From contig NZ_LN876585.1 of NCBI RefSeq assembly GCF_001282725.1, forward strand, positions 188,221 to 252,220: 64,000 bases of DNA, written 5' to 3'. Positions within the stretch are counted from its first letter, which is position 1. Each line of letters begins with the position of its first letter. Source of the stretch: Inediibacterium massiliense (lineage in GTDB: Bacteria; Bacillota; Clostridia; Peptostreptococcales; Thermotaleaceae). The translations under genes were made by a program, and so were the position numbers. The notes beneath the pieces are model-generated. The model did no database searches, had not been told where the DNA came from, and saw nothing but the letters and a program-made list of their open reading frames with translations. Of this stretch, positions 17,154-27,288 are shown piece after piece.

Positions 17154-20100
17154 ATGGGAATTTGTTGTGTTTTTGGAAGAAGTGGAGTAGGAAAAACCCA
17201 TTTTGTACTTGAAGATATAAAAAAACATATAGAAAATACAAATCAAACTTTAATTTTAATTGTTCCAGAGCAATTTACTCTACAAGCAGAAAGAGATTTG
17301 ATTGAAAAATTAGATCTTCCAGGAATTATGCATATTGAAGTTTTGAGCTTTACAAGGCTTGCCCATAAAGTTTTAAATGAGGTAGGAGGAATTACTAGAG
17401 TTCATATTAATGAACAAGGGAAAAATATGATTCTTAGAAAAATTATAGATGAAGGACAAAAAAATCTTACTATTTATCAAAATGTATCTACACAAGATGG
17501 ATTTATTCCTATGTTTCATGAGCTTTTATGTGAACTGAAACAGCAAGATATTTCACCTATGGATTTGTTACTGGGAATTGATGATATGGATGAAAATGAA
17601 ATATTATATTCTAAAATCAAAGATATTACTTATATTTATGAATGGTTTGAATCTTATTTAGAAGGGCGTTATATAGATAATGAAGATTATTTTAATTTAT
17701 TAATTGAAAAGATGGACGAGGCAAAATTTTTAAAAGATGCTTATATTTGGATTGATGAGTTTGAGAGCTTTACCTCACAGACTTATAGAATTATAGAAAA
17801 ATTAATGAAAATGGCTAAGGATTTTACAATTACTTTTTCTATGGACCCTTCTTCAAGGAAAGAAGATGGAGATTTGTTTAAAATATCAGAGATGACTTAT
17901 GAAAAGATTTCAGATATGGCTTTTCAAAATGGTCTATCTAAAAAAAATATAGATTTGAATCAAGAAAATAAATTTGCTATGAAAAAAGATGAAATTCATC
18001 ATATAGAAAAAAATATTTATTCTTATCCTTATCATACTTTTTTAAAAGAAACAAAGGATATAGAAATTTTTGCAGGAGTGAATATTCATAGAGAAATAGA
18101 AAATGCAGTAGCTCAAATGATTAATTTGGTAAGAGAAAGAGGATATAGGTGGAAAGATTTTTCCATTGTATCTAATGATTTAAAAAGTTATGCACCTCTT
18201 ATAAAAAGTATATTTGAAGAGTATAATATTCCATATTTTTTAGATCAAAAAAGGGAAATTACACATAATCCTATTGTTGAATTTATTTTATCTTCTTTAT
18301 CTATTGTATGGAAAGGGTATAGATATGAAGATGTATTTCGTCTTTTGAAAACGGGATTTACAGATATAGATGTAGATCAATATGAGAAACTTGAAAATTA
18401 TGCTCTTCAGTATGGAATCAAAGGGGATCGTTGGAAAAGAGATTTTGAATATGGAAAAGAAGTCAATGATTTAGAAGAGTTTAATAAATATAGAGAAATT
18501 TTTATAAAACCTATAGAAAATTTAGAGAAAAAAATTAAAGGGAAAAAAAATATTTCAGAAATTACAAAGGGTTTATACAAATATTTAGAAGAAAGTAATC
18601 TTCAACAAAAGATAGAAAAGTGGATTGATTATTTAAGGGACAAGGGTAAATATGAGTATGTCAATGAAAATACACAAATATGGAATGTAATTATGGAAGT
18701 ATTTGATCAGCTTGTAGAAATCATGGGAGATCAAAGGGTTTCATTAAAGGAATATATAAGAATGCTTGATTCAGGATTTGCATCCATAGAAATAGGAATT
18801 ATTCCGACATCGATTGATCAAGTGTTAATAGGAAATATGAGTCGATCAAAAAGTCATGATATCAAGGCTTTATTTGTATTAGGAGTCAATGATGGAATAT
18901 TACCATCAGGAAAAGAAGAGGATGGAATATTATCCGATGAAGAAAGAATGTATATGAAGGAACAAAATATATTATTAGGACATGATCGAGAAAGAAAAGC
19001 ATACCAAGAAAAATTTACAATTTATTCTACTTTTTCAAAGCCTAGTGATTATTTATGGGTAAGTTTTTCAATGGCTGATGAAGAAGGAAAAGCCATGCGT
19101 CCATCTATTCTTATAGACAAGCTTAAAAAAATATTTCCAAAAGTTAAGCTCTATAGTGATTTGACGGATGAGGTTTATCAACAAAAAAGAATGATTGCAA
19201 CTCCTAAAAGTACATTTAAGCATCTGGTTGAAAATATAAGAATGAGTGTAGATGGTAAAGAAATCAATCCTATATGGTGGGATGTGTATGGATGGTATTA
19301 TAAGCAAAATGATTGGCAGGAAAAATTAAAAATGGTTGTAGAAGGATTTTTTCATCAAAACCAAACAAATTATATACAAAAAGATACTGTGAAAAAACTA
19401 TATTCTATGCCCATAAAATCTAGTGTTTCAAGATTAGAACAATTTGTAAATTGCCCGTTTGCTCATTTTATTAAATATGGATTAAAGCCTCAGGATCGAA
19501 AAATATTTGAAGTAAAAGCACCAGATATAGGACAAATTTTTCATAGATCTATGGAAGCTTTTACAGAAAAGCTAAATGAACAAAAAATTGCTTGGAGACA
19601 ATTAAAAAAAGATCAATGTGAAGCAGTTATGGAAAATGTAATAGATGAGATGATTCCTTCCTATGAAAATGGAGTAATGCTGAGTACAAATCGATATAAG
19701 TATCTTGTAAAAAGATTAAAAAGAATTTCTAAAAGAGCTGTGTGGACATTAACAGAACATATCCAACAAAGTGAATTTGAGCCTAAGGAATATGAAGTTG
19801 AATTTGGAATGAATAAAAAATATCCTCCTATTACGATAGAAATTTCTGATGAAGAAAAAATATATGTAGAAGGAAGAATAGATCGTGTAGATGTATTAGA
19901 AGAAGAGGATGAATACATTAAAATCATAGATTATAAATCAGGAGATAAAGATTTTAATCTTTCGGATGTATATTATGGATTTCAATTACAGCTTATGATT
20001 TATTTAGATGCTGTATTAAATGGAGGAGACGATCGAAAGCCTGGAGGAATTTTTTATTTTAAAATAGATGATCCTATGGTGAAAACAGAAGAAAAAATAA

Positions 20101-20534
20101 AAGAAGTAATAGAAGAAGAAATTAAAAAGAAATTCAAAATGAAGGGGTTAGTAGTAAAGGATATTCACATTGTTAGAAAAATGGATTGTGAACTAGAGGG
20201 ATATTCTCAAATGATTCCTGTAGGAATTAATAAAAAAGGAGAATTTTATTCAAATTCTTCTGCAGTAGATGAAAAAGCATTTAAAGAATTGATTTTACAT
20301 GTAAGAAAATTAATAACAGAGATTACTCATGAAATCATGAAAGGTAATATTGATATTCATCCTTGTAAAAATGGAAAGCAAACGGCTTGTGATTATTGTC
20401 AGTATTTGAGTATTTGTCAATTTGATACAAAAGTGGAAGGAAATGACTATAAAAATATGAAAAAGCTATCAGATGATGAAGTAATCGTAAAGATAAAAAA
20501 TGTGAGGGATGAAAATGGTAAATTGGACGGATGA
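17154..20534 (+). CDS. addB: ATP-dependent helicase/nuclease subunit B
   Basis: 1126 aa, the usual AddB length. Residues 8-15 form a Walker A (GRSGVGKT). The middle region resembles an inactivated UvrD-like helicase that recognises Chi. The C-terminal RecB-type nuclease carries IIDYKSGD near 925. Four cysteines that hold the [4Fe-4S] cluster in AddB are present: one at about 767 (NCPFAHF) and three in CDYCQYLSIC near 1080. With AddA it processes double-strand breaks to 3' overhangs for RecA. First gene of an operon; GAGGGAG site before the ATG. Confidence 0.96.
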   Translation: MGICCVFGRSGVGKTHFVLEDIKKHIENTNQTLILIVPEQFTLQAERDLIEKLDLPGIMHIEVLSFTRLAHKVLNEVGGITRVHINEQGKNMILRKIIDEGQKNLTIYQNVSTQDGFIPMFHELLCELKQQDISPMDLLLGIDDMDENEILYSKIKDITYIYEWFESYLEGRYIDNEDYFNLLIEKMDEAKFLKDAYIWIDEFESFTSQTYRIIEKLMKMAKDFTITFSMDPSSRKEDGDLFKISEMTYEKISDMAFQNGLSKKNIDLNQENKFAMKKDEIHHIEKNIYSYPYHTFLKETKDIEIFAGVNIHREIENAVAQMINLVRERGYRWKDFSIVSNDLKSYAPLIKSIFEEYNIPYFLDQKREITHNPIVEFILSSLSIVWKGYRYEDVFRLLKTGFTDIDVDQYEKLENYALQYGIKGDRWKRDFEYGKEVNDLEEFNKYREIFIKPIENLEKKIKGKKNISEITKGLYKYLEESNLQQKIEKWIDYLRDKGKYEYVNENTQIWNVIMEVFDQLVEIMGDQRVSLKEYIRMLDSGFASIEIGIIPTSIDQVLIGNMSRSKSHDIKALFVLGVNDGILPSGKEEDGILSDEERMYMKEQNILLGHDRERKAYQEKFTIYSTFSKPSDYLWVSFSMADEEGKAMRPSILIDKLKKIFPKVKLYSDLTDEVYQQKRMIATPKSTFKHLVENIRMSVDGKEINPIWWDVYGWYYKQNDWQEKLKMVVEGFFHQNQTNYIQKDTVKKLYSMPIKSSVSRLEQFVNCPFAHFIKYGLKPQDRKIFEVKAPDIGQIFHRSMEAFTEKLNEQKIAWRQLKKDQCEAVMENVIDEMIPSYENGVMLSTNRYKYLVKRLKRISKRAVWTLTEHIQQSEFEPKEYEVEFGMNKKYPPITIEISDEEKIYVEGRIDRVDVLEEEDEYIKIIDYKSGDKDFNLSDVYYGFQLQLMIYLDAVLNGGDDRKPGGIFYFKIDDPMVKTEEKIKEVIEEEIKKKFKMKGLVVKDIHIVRKMDCELEGYSQMIPVGINKKGEFYSNSSAVDEKAFKELILHVRKLITEITHEIMKGNIDIHPCKNGKQTACDYCQYLSICQFDTKVEGNDYKNMKKLSDDEVIVKIKNVRDENGKLDG

Positions 20535-23500
20535 TCAAAGAAATGCCATTGATGCAAGAGATTGTAATTTATTAATTGCAGCAGCAGCAGGATCAGGAAA
20601 AACTGCTGTGTTAGTAGAAAGAATTATACAGATGCTTATAAAAGATAAATTAGATATAGATAGATTATTGATTGTAACTTTTACCAATGCAGCTGCAGGA
20701 GAAATGAGAGAAAGAATTTCACAAGCTATTATGAAAGAATTAGAAAATACAGATGCAAATGAAGAACATTTAAGAACACAGCTTCATTTGATTAATAGAG
20801 CATCTATCAGTACACTACATGCATTTTGTATAGATGTAGTCAAAAAATATTTTCATCTTATAGATATAGATCCTCATTTTAGGATTGGAGATAGTACAGA
20901 AACTACTATTATGAAGCTTGAGGCTGTAGAAGAATTATTTGAAAGTCAATATGAAAAAGAAGAAGAATATTTTTTAGGACTTGTAGAGCGATTTGGAGGC
21001 AATAAGGAAGATACACCTCTTGGAGATCTGGTTCTTCATTTATATGAATTTATTCAAAGTCAACCTTATCCAATGAGGTGGCTTAAGGAAAAGGTTGAGG
21101 ATTTTAAATTGAATACAAATACTTTTAAAGATACCAATTGGTATAAAAGTTTTGTTAACCAAATCCAAATGTATTTGATTGCAGCAAAAAATGTATTTTT
21201 AGAAGGAAAAAAAATTTGTCAAAAAACTTATGGACCAGAGGGGTATATAGACGCTATACAGCAAGATATTTTTTTAGTAGAAGATTTGATGAATGCTTTA
21301 GATAAAGATATTCACACATTTTATGATGTTGTTTCTAATATAGAGCATAAAAGACTTGGAAAAATAGATAAAGAAACAGATGAAGATTTAAAGGAAGCGG
21401 TAAAAAGTTTAAGAGAAGAAGGAAAGGATATTTTAAAAAAGATTAAGAATGAAATATTTATGAAAGAACCAAAAGATTTTATAAAAGATTTAAATGAATT
21501 ACATCCTTACATGGAATATTTATATCATCTTTTAGTAGCTTTTGGAGAGCTTTATCATGAAAAGAAAAAAGAAAAAGGTATTGTAGATTTCAATGACTTA
21601 GAACATTATGCACTGTCCATTTTAGAAAATGAGGAAGCATCGAAAGAATATAGAAAAAAATATGAATATATTTTTGTAGATGAATATCAAGATAGCAATA
21701 TTGTTCAAGAAACGATTTTAAGCCTTATAAAAAGAGAAAATAATTTATTTATGGTAGGAGATGTAAAACAAAGTATTTATCGTTTTCGATTGGCAGATCC
21801 TTCTTTATTTATTCATAAATATGAAAGCTTTCAAAAAGATAAAAATGCTAAGAATAGAAGAATTGATTTAAGTAAAAATTTTAGAAGCAGAGAAGAGATT
21901 ATTCATGGAGTAAACTTTATTTTTAAAAACATTATGACAAAGGAATTAGGAGAAATAGATTATGATGAGGATTCGTATCTTTATTATGGAGGAGAAAATG
22001 AAGATATAGAAAACATGGAAGTAGAATTTTGTTGCATAGAAAAAAAAGAAGATGGCATAGATGAGGAGATCCAAGATTTAGAGGATATGGAAGTAGAAGC
22101 ACGTATCATAGGGAAAAAAATAAAGGAATTGTTAAAAAAAGAAATATATGATTCAAAATTACAAGGATTTAGAAAAATAAATTATAAAGATATAGTGATT
22201 CTTCTTCGTAGTACAAAAAACTGGGCTCAAAATTTTTTAGAAGTTTTTATAGAAGAAGGAATTCCTGCTTATGCAGATGTGAATACAGGATATTTTGAAG
22301 CAGTAGAAGTCAATATTTTTATGAATCTTTTGAAGGTGATAGATAACAAAAGACAAGATATTCCACTACTCAGTATGATGCGTTCTCCAATAGGAGGATT
22401 TTCTACGGAAGAGCTTATCAAAATTCGTACAGAAAGTATAGAAAAAAGTTATTTTGAAGCAGTTTATAACTATGCCCAATACAAAGATACGTTAGGAGAA
22501 AAATGCAGAAAGCTTTTAGAAAGAATAAGTATTTGGAAAGAAGATGCAAGATATATTCCTATGGACGAACTCATTTGGAAGCTTTTAAAGGAAACAGGAT
22601 ATTATCATTATGTAGGGGCTATGCCAGGAGGAATACAAAGACAAGCAAATCTAAGAGTATTGGTAGATCGAGCAAGGCAATTTCAAGAAACTTCCATAAA
22701 AGGGCTCTTTAATTTTATCAAATTTATTGATAAGCTTAAAAGTAGCAGTGGAGATATGGGAACTGCAAAAACATTAGGAGAAAATGATGATGTAGTAAGA
22801 ATTATGAGCATTCATAAAAGTAAGGGATTAGAATTTCCTATTGTGATTGTAGGGGGAATGGGGAAACAATTTAACCTTAGAGATAGTTATTCACAAGTTT
22901 TATTTCATAAAGATTTAGGGTTAGGCCCTAGATATGTAGAACCAAACTTAAGACAATATACAGATACACTTCCTAAGATTATTATGAAACATCAAATTAA
23001 AACAGAAAGTTTATCGGAAGAAATGAGAATACTATATGTAGCTATGACAAGAGCAAAAGATAAACTTATTTTAGTAGGAGCTATAAAAGATTTAGAAAAA
23101 ACTTGTAAGAAATGGACAAATCCAATTCATTCTTTTTATTTATCTCATGGAAAAAATTATATGGACTGGATAGGACCAGTACTTATAAGGCATAAAGATG
23201 GAGAAAAATTAAGAGAATGGGCAAATATTCCAGTAGATAAAAATAAATTATGGAAAGATGCTTCAAGATGGACTGTTGAAAGATTGAGTAAAAGAGATAT
23301 TCAACAAGAAGAAACAGAAAAGAAAATCAACCAATTAGCATTTAGAAAATTTTTGGAAAATTTTACAACGCAGAATGTAGAAAATGAAGAATTTGTAGAA
23401 AGTAGATTGAATTTTAGGTATCCTTATGAGATTGCTACTCAAATTCCATCTAAAATGTCTGTAACAGAAATTAAAAAATTATCTTTCAAGGAATTAGATA

Positions 23501-24081
23501 CAATTAAGATGAATATCCCAGCATTAGTTCAAAGGCCAAAATTTATGGAAAAAACAAAAAAGTTGACAGGAGCTCAAAGAGGAACATTGATTCATTTTGT
23601 CATGCAGCATCTTAATTTATCAAAGGTAGGAACACAAGAACAAATCAAAGGACAAATAGAAAATATGATAGAGATAGAATTGTTAAAAAGAGAAGATGTA
23701 GAGAATATAGATATTAAAAAGATTCTAAACTTTTTTAAAAACTCTATTGGAAAAAGAATGATAGGAGCAAAAAAAATATATAGAGAAATTCCATTTAATT
23801 TTGTAAAAAAAGCTTTGCAAGTCATTTCAAATGTAGAGGATTGTCATGAAAAATTGTTGATCCAAGGAATTATTGATTGCTATTTTGAGGAAGAGGATGG
23901 ATTGGTTTTAATAGATTACAAGACAGATTATATAGGTACTCAAAATAAAGAAGAAATTATCAATCAATATATGATACAGATAGAATTGTACAAAGAAGCT
24001 TTAGAAGAAATTACTAAAAAGAATGTAAAAGAAAGTTATATTTATTTATTTGATATAGAAAAAGAAGCGAGAGTATTGTAA
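20515..24081 (+). CDS. addA: ATP-dependent helicase/nuclease subunit A
   Basis: 1188 aa. An SF1 helicase with AAAGSGKT near 24-31, VDEYQDSN near 393, GDVKQSIYRFRLADP, IMSIHKSKGLEF near 763, and EEMRILYVAMTRAKDK. It is followed by a RecB-type nuclease domain: GTLIHFVMQHLNL near 1023, LIDYKTDY near 1130. Partner of AddB. An ATG at 20509 is directly abutted by GAGGG; the ATG at 20515 has 6 nt spacing and is preferred. The gene overlaps the end of addB by 20 nt, implying translational coupling and equal stoichiometry. Confidence 0.96.
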   Translation: MVNWTDDQRNAIDARDCNLLIAAAAGSGKTAVLVERIIQMLIKDKLDIDRLLIVTFTNAAAGEMRERISQAIMKELENTDANEEHLRTQLHLINRASISTLHAFCIDVVKKYFHLIDIDPHFRIGDSTETTIMKLEAVEELFESQYEKEEEYFLGLVERFGGNKEDTPLGDLVLHLYEFIQSQPYPMRWLKEKVEDFKLNTNTFKDTNWYKSFVNQIQMYLIAAKNVFLEGKKICQKTYGPEGYIDAIQQDIFLVEDLMNALDKDIHTFYDVVSNIEHKRLGKIDKETDEDLKEAVKSLREEGKDILKKIKNEIFMKEPKDFIKDLNELHPYMEYLYHLLVAFGELYHEKKKEKGIVDFNDLEHYALSILENEEASKEYRKKYEYIFVDEYQDSNIVQETILSLIKRENNLFMVGDVKQSIYRFRLADPSLFIHKYESFQKDKNAKNRRIDLSKNFRSREEIIHGVNFIFKNIMTKELGEIDYDEDSYLYYGGENEDIENMEVEFCCIEKKEDGIDEEIQDLEDMEVEARIIGKKIKELLKKEIYDSKLQGFRKINYKDIVILLRSTKNWAQNFLEVFIEEGIPAYADVNTGYFEAVEVNIFMNLLKVIDNKRQDIPLLSMMRSPIGGFSTEELIKIRTESIEKSYFEAVYNYAQYKDTLGEKCRKLLERISIWKEDARYIPMDELIWKLLKETGYYHYVGAMPGGIQRQANLRVLVDRARQFQETSIKGLFNFIKFIDKLKSSSGDMGTAKTLGENDDVVRIMSIHKSKGLEFPIVIVGGMGKQFNLRDSYSQVLFHKDLGLGPRYVEPNLRQYTDTLPKIIMKHQIKTESLSEEMRILYVAMTRAKDKLILVGAIKDLEKTCKKWTNPIHSFYLSHGKNYMDWIGPVLIRHKDGEKLREWANIPVDKNKLWKDASRWTVERLSKRDIQQEETEKKINQLAFRKFLENFTTQNVENEEFVESRLNFRYPYEIATQIPSKMSVTEIKKLSFKELDTIKMNIPALVQRPKFMEKTKKLTGAQRGTLIHFVMQHLNLSKVGTQEQIKGQIENMIEIELLKREDVENIDIKKILNFFKNSIGKRMIGAKKIYREIPFNFVKKALQVISNVEDCHEKLLIQGIIDCYFEEEDGLVLIDYKTDYIGTQNKEEIINQYMIQIELYKEALEEITKKNVKESYIYLFDIEKEARVL

Positions 24082-24096
24082 ATAGAAGGGACAGAA

Positions 24097-24993
24097 ATGA
24101 AGAATAAGTTAAAAGAATTTTGTAGAGAAATGAATATTGAACATGTAGGAATTGCACCAGCAGAACCTTATAAAGAATTAGAAAATATTTTAAAAAAAAG
24201 AATTCAAAAAGGATATTTGACAGGCTTTGAAGAGAAGGAAATACAAAAAAGAATCAATCCAAAAGAAATTATGGAAGATGCCAGATCTATTATTGTATGT
24301 CTTTTTCCTTATTTTATAGGAAACAAAGAAAGTGGAAATTTATCTAAATATACTTATGGATTGGATTATCACAAAGTAATTGAAGAAAAATTAGAAAAAA
24401 TAGGGCATTTTTTAAAAAATGAAATAAAGGATTTTTCTTATCAATCTTTTGTGGACAATGGTCCTTTGGTAGATCGGTATTTAGCATATATTTCTGGAGT
24501 AGGATATTTTGGTATGAATCATCATATTATTACAGATGATTATGGTTCTTATGTATTTATTGGATATATGATTAATAATTATCCTTTTGAAGTAGATTCT
24601 CCTTCTAATAAAACTTGTATAGAATGTGGCAAATGTATAAAGAGCTGTCCAGGAGGAGCATTGCTTTCAAACTACGAAATGAATCCTAAAAGGTGTATTG
24701 CTTATTTAACACAGAAAAAAGAAGCTTTGACGGATGAGGAAGAAAATATCTTAAAAAAAGGAAAAACCATATTTGGATGTGATATTTGTCAAGATGTATG
24801 TCCCCATAATGAAAATGTTAAAATTACGCCTTTAGAAGAATTTAAAGAAAACATTATTCATAAAATAGATGAAACAGAAATCAAAAATTTGTCTAATAAA
24901 GGATTTCAAAAAAAATATAAGGATCGTTCATTTAGCTGGAGAGGTAGAAAAACCATTCAAAGGAATCTATATATTTTTAAAGATAAGGAGTAA
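24097..24993 (+). CDS. queG: Epoxyqueuosine reductase
   Basis: 298 aa. A DUF1730 N-terminal domain (NIEHVGIAPAEP) is followed by two [4Fe-4S] motifs, CIECGKCIKSCPGGAL near 176 and CDICQDVCPHN near 227. VDNGPLVDRYLA and GYFGMNHHII are conserved QueG blocks. The enzyme uses cobalamin to reduce epoxyqueuosine to queuosine at the tRNA wobble base. It lacks the C-terminal HEAT-like repeats of longer homologues, as is common in Firmicutes. It lies 15 nt after addA, with no functional link. Confidence 0.9.
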   Translation: MKNKLKEFCREMNIEHVGIAPAEPYKELENILKKRIQKGYLTGFEEKEIQKRINPKEIMEDARSIIVCLFPYFIGNKESGNLSKYTYGLDYHKVIEEKLEKIGHFLKNEIKDFSYQSFVDNGPLVDRYLAYISGVGYFGMNHHIITDDYGSYVFIGYMINNYPFEVDSPSNKTCIECGKCIKSCPGGALLSNYEMNPKRCIAYLTQKKEALTDEEENILKKGKTIFGCDICQDVCPHNENVKITPLEEFKENIIHKIDETEIKNLSNKGFQKKYKDRSFSWRGRKTIQRNLYIFKDKE

Positions 24994-24998
24994 TGATA

Positions 24999-26168
24999 AT
25001 GAGACTTGTACCCGTTGATTTTGCAAAAGATGATATGTATCTAGCCCAGACACTACACGATAGAGATAATAGAGTGCTACTTCAAAAAGGGGTAAGGTTG
25101 AATGAAAAATTAATAGAAAAAATAAAAGAAAATGGAATATATAGTATTTACATTCATGATGAATATAGTGATAATGAAATAGAAGATGTAATTAGTCCTA
25201 CTCTTAGAAATGAAGCAGTAAAATCTATGAAAGAAACCTTTGAAGGATTTAATCATTCTTATCAAAATAGAAATAGTATAAAAGGCAGACAATATGAGAA
25301 ACAACAAGAAAAGAAGCTAGGAGTATTAAGTGGAATATCAAAAGATATCGTAGAAGACATTGCTTTAAGCAAAGATATTATGATTCAGTTGGTAGATATC
25401 AAAAATATGGATACCTATACCTATCAACATTCTGTAAATGTAGCAGTTTTATCCTTGGTTTTAGGAATTGAATTAAATTTAAATAAAAATGAATTGTATG
25501 ATCTATGTATAGGGGCTATGCTTCATGATGTAGGAAAAGCATCAATTTCTAAAGAGATTCTTCTAAAGAGAGGTACTCTTACAAATGAAGAGTGGGAGGT
25601 TGTAAAACAACATCCAAAGAAAGGCTATGATCAATTAAAAGATCAGTATCAACTGAGTACAAATGTAAAACTTATTGCCCTTCAGCATCATGAAAGAGTA
25701 GATGGAACAGGATATCCTAATCAATATAAAGATGAAAAAATTAATAAGCTTGCAAAGATTGTTGCTGTTGCAGATGCATATGATGCTATGATTTCAGATA
25801 CTCCATATCAAAGAGCTGTTTCTCCAAATGAAGCCATAGAGATGATTATGGGAAGTGCAGGAAGACAATTTGATTTTGATATGGTAAAAGTATTTGTAAA
25901 AAAAATCATTCCTTATCCTGTGGGAACTTTGGTACAGCTTAGCAATAAGGAAATAGGAGTAGTAGAAGAAATTCATACAGATTTTCCTCTTCGTCCAAAA
26001 ATAAAAATTGTAAAGCAAAATGCAGTAACAGTACAAATGAAGTCTATAGATTTAATGAAAGAGACAAATCTTGTTATTGAAAGAATGCTCTATGAGGTTC
26101 CTAACGCTTGTGTATCTAGAAATCTAGGAGAAGACAATTCTTTTAAAAAACAAGGTGCAATTTCTTAA
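24999..26168 (+). CDS. HD-GYP domain protein, probable c-di-GMP phosphodiesterase
   Basis: 389 aa. The N-terminal ~60 residues ([20 protein letters not shown]) form the small domain common at the front of clostridial HD-GYP proteins. The HD-GYP domain spans about 130-320: [20 protein letters not shown] (HD), [12 protein letters not shown] (GYP motif complete), and [19 protein letters not shown]. All catalytic positions look intact, so activity on cyclic dinucleotides is likely. No transmembrane segment or sensor domain is evident. AAGGAG at 24985-24990 fits the ATG at 24999 better than the one at 24993. Confidence 0.9.
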   Translation: MRLVPVDFAKDDMYLAQTLHDRDNRVLLQKGVRLNEKLIEKIKENGIYSIYIHDEYSDNEIEDVISPTLRNEAVKSMKETFEGFNHSYQNRNSIKGRQYEKQQEKKLGVLSGISKDIVEDIALSKDIMIQLVDIKNMDTYTYQHSVNVAVLSLVLGIELNLNKNELYDLCIGAMLHDVGKASISKEILLKRGTLTNEEWEVVKQHPKKGYDQLKDQYQLSTNVKLIALQHHERVDGTGYPNQYKDEKINKLAKIVAVADAYDAMISDTPYQRAVSPNEAIEMIMGSAGRQFDFDMVKVFVKKIIPYPVGTLVQLSNKEIGVVEEIHTDFPLRPKIKIVKQNAVTVQMKSIDLMKETNLVIERMLYEVPNACVSRNLGEDNSFKKQGAIS

Positions 26169-26181
26169 AAGGAGGAATAGT

Positions 26182-27078
26182 TTGGAGATTTATTATATAA
26201 ATAGGAAAACTGCTACAAAAGAAAAAGAGATTGTAGCAGGAGATTCTTTCTTAAGATGGATTTATGATACAAAAACGGGTAGTACGATTCTTGAAATGAT
26301 TGTAAAAAGAAAGATGTTTTCAAGTATATATGGAAAAATGCAAGATTTATCTTCTAGTAAAAGAAAAATTCATAAATTTGCAGAAGATCTTAAAATTGAT
26401 ATGAAGGAAGCAGAAATAGAAAATATAGAGGATTATAAAAATTTTAATGATTTTTTTGCAAGAAGATTAAAAAAAGAGGCAAGACCTATTGAAAAAGAGG
26501 AAAGTCATTTGGTATCTCCAGCAGATGGAAGAATTCTTGCTTATGAAAATATAGATAAAAACTCTATTATACAAGTAAAAGGTTTTACGTATACTTTAGA
26601 AGAGTTAATAGGAGATGAAAAGTTATCTAAGGAGTATGATGGAGGAGCTTGTATAGTGATTAGACTATGTCCAGCTGACTATCATAGATTTCATTTTCCT
26701 GATAGTGGAATACCCATGGAGACAAAAAAGATAAAAGGAATGTACTATTCAGTGAATCCTATTGCTCTTAAAAAAGTAGCATCTATTTATTGTCAAAATA
26801 AAAGAGAAATTACTTTATTTCAATCAGATCATTTTAAAGAAGTGATTATGATAGAGGTAGGAGCTACTTGTGTAGGGTCTATTATTCAAACGTATATACC
26901 AAACAAGAGAATTCAAAAGGGAGAAGAAAAAGGATATTTTAAATTTGGAGGGTCTACAGTTATTTTATTTCTAAAAAAAGGAGCTGCTCATATAGATCAA
27001 GATTTACTCAAAAATACAGAAAACGAAATAGAAACAAAGGTGAATATGGGAGAAAGAATAGGAATAAATAAGGCATAA
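26182..27078 (+). CDS. psd: Phosphatidylserine decarboxylase
   Basis: 298 aa. Blocks typical of the enzyme are [10 protein letters not shown] near 94, SPADGRIL near 112, [10 protein letters not shown] near 171, and the self-cleavage site FGGST near 255. There, a serine becomes the pyruvoyl cofactor after cleavage into alpha and beta chains. It makes phosphatidylethanolamine at the membrane. The start is TTG at 26182 with AAAAGGAGG 6 nt upstream; an ATG at 26155 lies within the HD-GYP gene and has no ribosome site. It starts 13 nt after the preceding gene. Confidence 0.93.
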   Translation: MEIYYINRKTATKEKEIVAGDSFLRWIYDTKTGSTILEMIVKRKMFSSIYGKMQDLSSSKRKIHKFAEDLKIDMKEAEIENIEDYKNFNDFFARRLKKEARPIEKEESHLVSPADGRILAYENIDKNSIIQVKGFTYTLEELIGDEKLSKEYDGGACIVIRLCPADYHRFHFPDSGIPMETKKIKGMYYSVNPIALKKVASIYCQNKREITLFQSDHFKEVIMIEVGATCVGSIIQTYIPNKRIQKGEEKGYFKFGGSTVILFLKKGAAHIDQDLLKNTENEIETKVNMGERIGINKA

Positions 27079-27082
27079 TTTC

Positions 27083-27111
27083 TTGAAAATAGAAGAAATA
27101 TAGAATATAAT
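27083..27111 (+). promoter_or_regulatory. Sigma-A promoter in the psd-mgtE gap
   Basis: TTGAAA (27083-27088), exactly 17 nt, TATAAT (27106-27111). A strong promoter that begins 5 nt after the psd stop codon and drives the mgtE leader. Confidence 0.7.
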
Positions 27112-27133
27112 AAAAAAGAAAAAATACTTATTT

Positions 27134-27158
27134 CTCTACAGTTAAGTAGAGTTTTTTT
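27134..27158 (+). terminator. Terminator-like hairpin at the start of the mgtE leader
   Basis: CTCTAC (27134-27139) pairs with GTAGAG (27146-27151) and is followed by T7. It could end psd transcripts, but it is also only about 20 nt downstream of the predicted start point of the promoter at 27083. Confidence 0.6.
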
Positions 27159-27186
27159 GTTTTGGATCATAGCATAGAAAGGTTGT

Positions 27187-27282
27187 GATGGTTATGGATT
27201 CTAGTCCGTTGCCGAGGCAGAGGAACAAAAAAGTAGGAAATAAAAGGGCCATAACCATCTCTTTATGGCTCTCCTAAGGAGG
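27187..27282 (+). promoter_or_regulatory. Structured, possibly switching 5' leader of mgtE
   Basis: An 11-bp stem, GATGGTTATGG (27187-27197) with CCATAACCATC (27249-27259), encloses about 50 nt. A competing hairpin, GCCATAA (27248-27254) with TTATGGC (27263-27269), reuses the 3' arm of the first. CTCCT at 27271-27275 abuts the Shine-Dalgarno AAGGAGG (27276-27282) and could mask it. I did not find the M-box consensus expected for an mgtE leader. The regulatory role is inferred. Confidence 0.5.
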
Positions 27283-27288
27283 AGTGCG

